Shown: positions 59,569 through 64,000 of the stretch, piece after piece
Position numbering within the stretch: position 1 is the stretch's first letter
Layout of the letters: every line of letters begins with the position of its first letter
NCBI RefSeq assembly: GCF_018122625.2
Contig: NZ_JAGQFT020000006.1
Span: 62,001 to 126,000 of the forward strand
Reading direction: 5' to 3'
Length of the DNA stretch: 64,000 nucleotides
Origin: Coralloluteibacterium stylophorae
GTDB lineage: Bacteria > Pseudomonadota > Gammaproteobacteria > Xanthomonadales > Xanthomonadaceae
Notes under the pieces: model-generated
Seen by the model: the letters and a program-made list of their open reading frames with translations, nothing else
Told to the model about the DNA's origin: nothing
Database searches by the model: none
Program-made: the position numbers and the translations under genes

Positions 59569-60594
59569 TCAGCGCGCTCCGGAGAGCCGGTCGAGCGCCG
59601 CCGTCAGCCAGCGCAGCTGCACGCCCTGCCGGGTGTCGTAGTCGGCCCCCGAGTATCCCCACCAGTCCCAGCATGCCTTCGGATTCAGCGGCGTATAGCT
59701 TGCCCGCGTCTGCGGATACAGCACCACCAGGCCGTAGGCGTCGGCCCAGCGGTTGAAGCCGGACCCGCGCACGAAGGCGTCGCCGACGCTGTCGGCATTC
59801 TGCTCGCAGCCGTGCAGGACCACCACGGCGCCGCAGGACTCGCCGCGGCAGCGCTCGGGAACATAGAGGTAGCCGGTGTCGCCGAGGTAGGCATCGGCGC
59901 CCTCGGGCTGCAGCGCAGCCTGGTCGAACGGCATCAGCGCACCGCCGGCCTGCGCCGGCGCCGCGTTCGCTGCGCTGCCGTAGATCGCCTCCAGGGCGGC
60001 GCCTGCGGCGTCGAAGCCGCAGGCGTTGAGGAAGGGCGTGCCGGTGGTGGCGCAGTCGACGCCGGTGTCGGCGGTCGGCAGCCCGTGGCCGAGCTCGCGG
60101 GCGTCGTCGACCACCACCTCCAGGCCCGGCGCGTCCGCGGCGAGCGTGCGGTAGAGGTTGGCGGCCGCCTGTGCGACCGGCGCGGCGACGACGGGATCCC
60201 TGCGCCCGTGCAGGATCCACACCCGGTCGCCCTCCAGTCCCGACAGGTCGCCGATGCGTCCGGCCTGCGCGCGTTCGCGCACCTGCGCGGCGAGCGTGGC
60301 GGCGTCCGGGGCCGGTTCGCCCTTCATGCAACTGCCCAGCGCCTGCTGCAGGTCGCCGCCGGCACAGCCGTAGGGTGGGCCGGCGACCAGGCCCGCGCCG
60401 ACGAAGCGCTCGGGGAAGGCCAGGTGCGCCTGCGTCGCGAACGCGGCGCCCGACGACAGCCCGACCACCGCCACGCGCCCGGGATCGATGCCGAGCGCCG
60501 GCAGCGGCGCGGCTTCCTGCGCCTGCGCACAGGCGCCGAGCAGCGCCGCGGCGAGCGCGGCGAGGACGGGACGACGGATGGGGGACGAAGGCAT
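59569..60594 (-). CDS. Type II (circularly permuted) PHB depolymerase-like esterase
   Basis: 341 aa. The lipase box GLSSG with Ser47 is near the N-terminus, followed by Asp133 (HGRRDPVV), His170 (ELGHGLPT), and only then the oxyanion-type VVVLHGCEQNADSV with His261. This is the reverse of type I enzymes and matches the permuted type II extracellular PHB depolymerases. The C-terminal RWADAYGLVVLYPQT and CWDWWGYSGADYDTRQGVQL are also conserved. The signal sequence ends in LLGAC (Cys22), so it may be a lipoprotein on the surface instead of fully secreted. There is no separate substrate-binding domain. Confidence 0.88.
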   Translation of the reverse strand: MPSSPIRRPVLAALAAALLGACAQAQEAAPLPALGIDPGRVAVVGLSSGAAFATQAHLAFPERFVGAGLVAGPPYGCAGGDLQQALGSCMKGEPAPDAATLAAQVRERAQAGRIGDLSGLEGDRVWILHGRRDPVVAAPVAQAAANLYRTLAADAPGLEVVVDDARELGHGLPTADTGVDCATTGTPFLNACGFDAAGAALEAIYGSAANAAPAQAGGALMPFDQAALQPEGADAYLGDTGYLYVPERCRGESCGAVVVLHGCEQNADSVGDAFVRGSGFNRWADAYGLVVLYPQTRASYTPLNPKACWDWWGYSGADYDTRQGVQLRWLTAALDRLSGAR

Positions 60595-60672
60595 GCGGTC
60601 GGGTCCGGTGGCGCGCCGGGACGGGATGGAGCGGCCCGGGCCGGCGCGCGGTCGATGGATCGAACGGGTCGA

Positions 60673-62937
<2,265 letters not shown>

Positions 62938-63010
62938 GTTGCCCTCCCCTTCTTGCATGCGGCTCGACGGCCGATCAGGGGCGCAGCCTAGGCGGGGGCG
63001 GAGCGCGGCG

Positions 63011-63025
63011 CATCGTACCTTGGTC
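63011..63025 (+). promoter_or_regulatory. Candidate regulator site CATCGTACCTTGGTC (copy 2)
   Basis: 15 bp in the 152-bp divergent gap between the TonB receptor and the permease. It differs from the site at 54590-54604 at one base and has the same orientation and spacing to the downstream gene (79 versus 77 bp). It is the candidate operator for coordinated control of both divergent pairs. Confidence 0.55.
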
Positions 63026-63089
63026 CAGTGGGCCGTCGTCCTGCGCGCCGGGAGACTCGCGGCGGGGAAAAACCGCAGTCGGAGCACCG

Positions 63090-64000
63090 CATGTCCTTCC
63101 TGATCGTCCTGCTCGCCCTGAGCTTCCTGATGTTCGTCGCGTACCGGGGCTACAGCGTGATCCTGTTCGCGCCGGTGGCGGCGCTGGGCGCGGTGCTGCT
63201 GACCGACCCCACCCTGGTCGCACCGATGTTCACCGGGCTGTTCATGGACCGCATGGCGGGCTTCGTGCGGCTGTACTTCCCGGTGTTCCTGCTCGGCGCG
63301 ATCTTCGGCAAGGTGGTCGAGCTGTCGGGGTTCTCCAAGTCCATCGTCGCCGCGACCATCCGCCTGTTCGGCGCGAAGCGCGCGATGCTGTCGATCGTGG
63401 CGGTGTGCGCGCTGCTGACCTACGGCGGCGTGTCGCTGTTCGTCGTGGTGTTCGCGGTCTACCCCTTCGCCGCGGAGCTGTTCCGGCAGAGCGACATCCC
63501 CAAGCGGCTGATCCCGGGGACCATCGCGCTCGGCGCCTTCACCTTCACCATGGACGCCCTGCCGGGCACGCCGCAGATCCAGAACATCATCCCCGGCGGC
63601 TTCTTCGGCACCGACACCTGGGCCGCGCCGGTGCTGGGCACGCTCGGCGGCGTCTTCATCCTGACCGTCGGACTCGTCTACCTGGAAGCGCGCCGCCGCG
63701 CCGCCGCGGCCCGGGGCGAAGGCTACGGCGAGGACCTGCGCAACGAACCCGAGCCCTTCGCCGGCGAGCGCCTGGTCAATCCGCTGATCGCGCTCATGCC
63801 GCTGGTGCTGGTGGGCGTGGCCAACAAGGTGCTGACCCTGGCCATCCCCGAGTTCTACGGCGCCAGCCATGCCTTCGTACCGGCGGTGATCGGCGACACC
63901 ACGCCGGTGGTGCAGGAGGTGCCGAAGGTCGCCGGCGTGTGGGCGGTCGAGGGCGCGCTGCTGCTCGGCATCCTCTGCGTGCTCGCGTTCGCGTGGAAGC
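63090..64000 (+). CDS. GntP-family permease, N-terminal part (probable 3-hydroxybutyrate transporter)
   Basis: At least 303 codons, open to the window end. Helical segments include FLIVLLALSFLMFVAYRGYSVILFAPVAALGAVLL, RLYFPVFLLGAIFGKVVELSGF, LSIVAVCALLTYGGVSLFVVVFAVYPFAAELF, and GAFTFTMDALPGTPQIQNIIPGGFF. The family's SIVAV-x(5)-TYGGVSLFV and PGTPQIQN motifs support a GntP/ArsB-type proton symporter. Many members carry gluconate; a subset carries D-3-hydroxybutyrate. The location next to bdhA-type genes favours the latter, but the substrate is inferred. The 3' end lies beyond 64000. Confidence 0.85.

Overview
The window is very GC-rich chromosomal DNA with tightly packed genes. The gene content points to a gammaproteobacterium of the Xanthomonadaceae/Lysobacteraceae (Luteimonas/Lysobacter-like). 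Evidence for this is a serine O-succinyltransferase-type MetX, the smc / zipA-ligA-epmA neighbourhood, LpxO- and PagL-type lipid A enzymes, DUF3011 and DUF3293 proteins, REP-like palindromes, and dispersed GGGAATC-type heptamer repeats. No rRNA, CRISPR array, prophage or insertion sequence was seen. One tRNA (Leu, CAA) is present.

Layout. 1-2.7 kb: thiolase tail, two alanine-rich lipoproteins and the methylcrotonyl-CoA carboxylase beta subunit. 3-7.5 kb: lpxO, mtnA, a DUF3011 protein and a CHASE3-GAF-GGDEF diguanylate cyclase. 7.5-21 kb: housekeeping block epmA-ligA-zipA-smc, bolA/yciI, a YciO-type protein, and scpA-scpB-rluB, where RluB carries a long Gly/Arg tail. 21-31 kb: GH16 glucanase, NlpC/P60 peptidase, phosphoesterase, amidase, Na+-dependent transporter, panE-like reductase, a frameshifted GNAT gene, cytochrome b561, and the aminotransferase/omega-amidase pair ybdL-yafV. 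31-38 kb: a complete ccmABCDEFGHI cytochrome c maturation operon followed by azurin. 38-40 kb: serine O-succinyltransferase and cysteine dioxygenase. 40.4-48 kb: a TetR repressor with a perfect palindromic operator, a three-gene RND efflux pump, and a PagL-like lipid A deacylase that looks like the last gene of the pump operon.

48-64 kb is the most interesting part: a polyhydroxybutyrate (PHB) region. It has class III PHA synthase genes (phaE-phaC plus an overlapping SGNH hydrolase), an unrecognised membrane protein, and two divergent transcription units. Unit one is a 3-hydroxybutyrate (3HB) oligomer hydrolase (lipoprotein) facing bdhA plus a LuxR-type response regulator. Unit two is a TonB-dependent receptor, a type II (circularly permuted) PHB depolymerase and an SSS-domain hybrid histidine kinase facing a GntP-family permease that runs off the window end. 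The two divergent intergenic regions share a 15-bp motif, CATCGTAC(T/C)TTGGTC, in the same orientation and 77 or 79 nt upstream of bdhA and the permease. I infer a self-contained PHB/3HB scavenging regulon (depolymerise, import oligomers, hydrolyse, import monomer, oxidise) controlled by its own two-component system, whose kinase and regulator genes sit in opposite arms.
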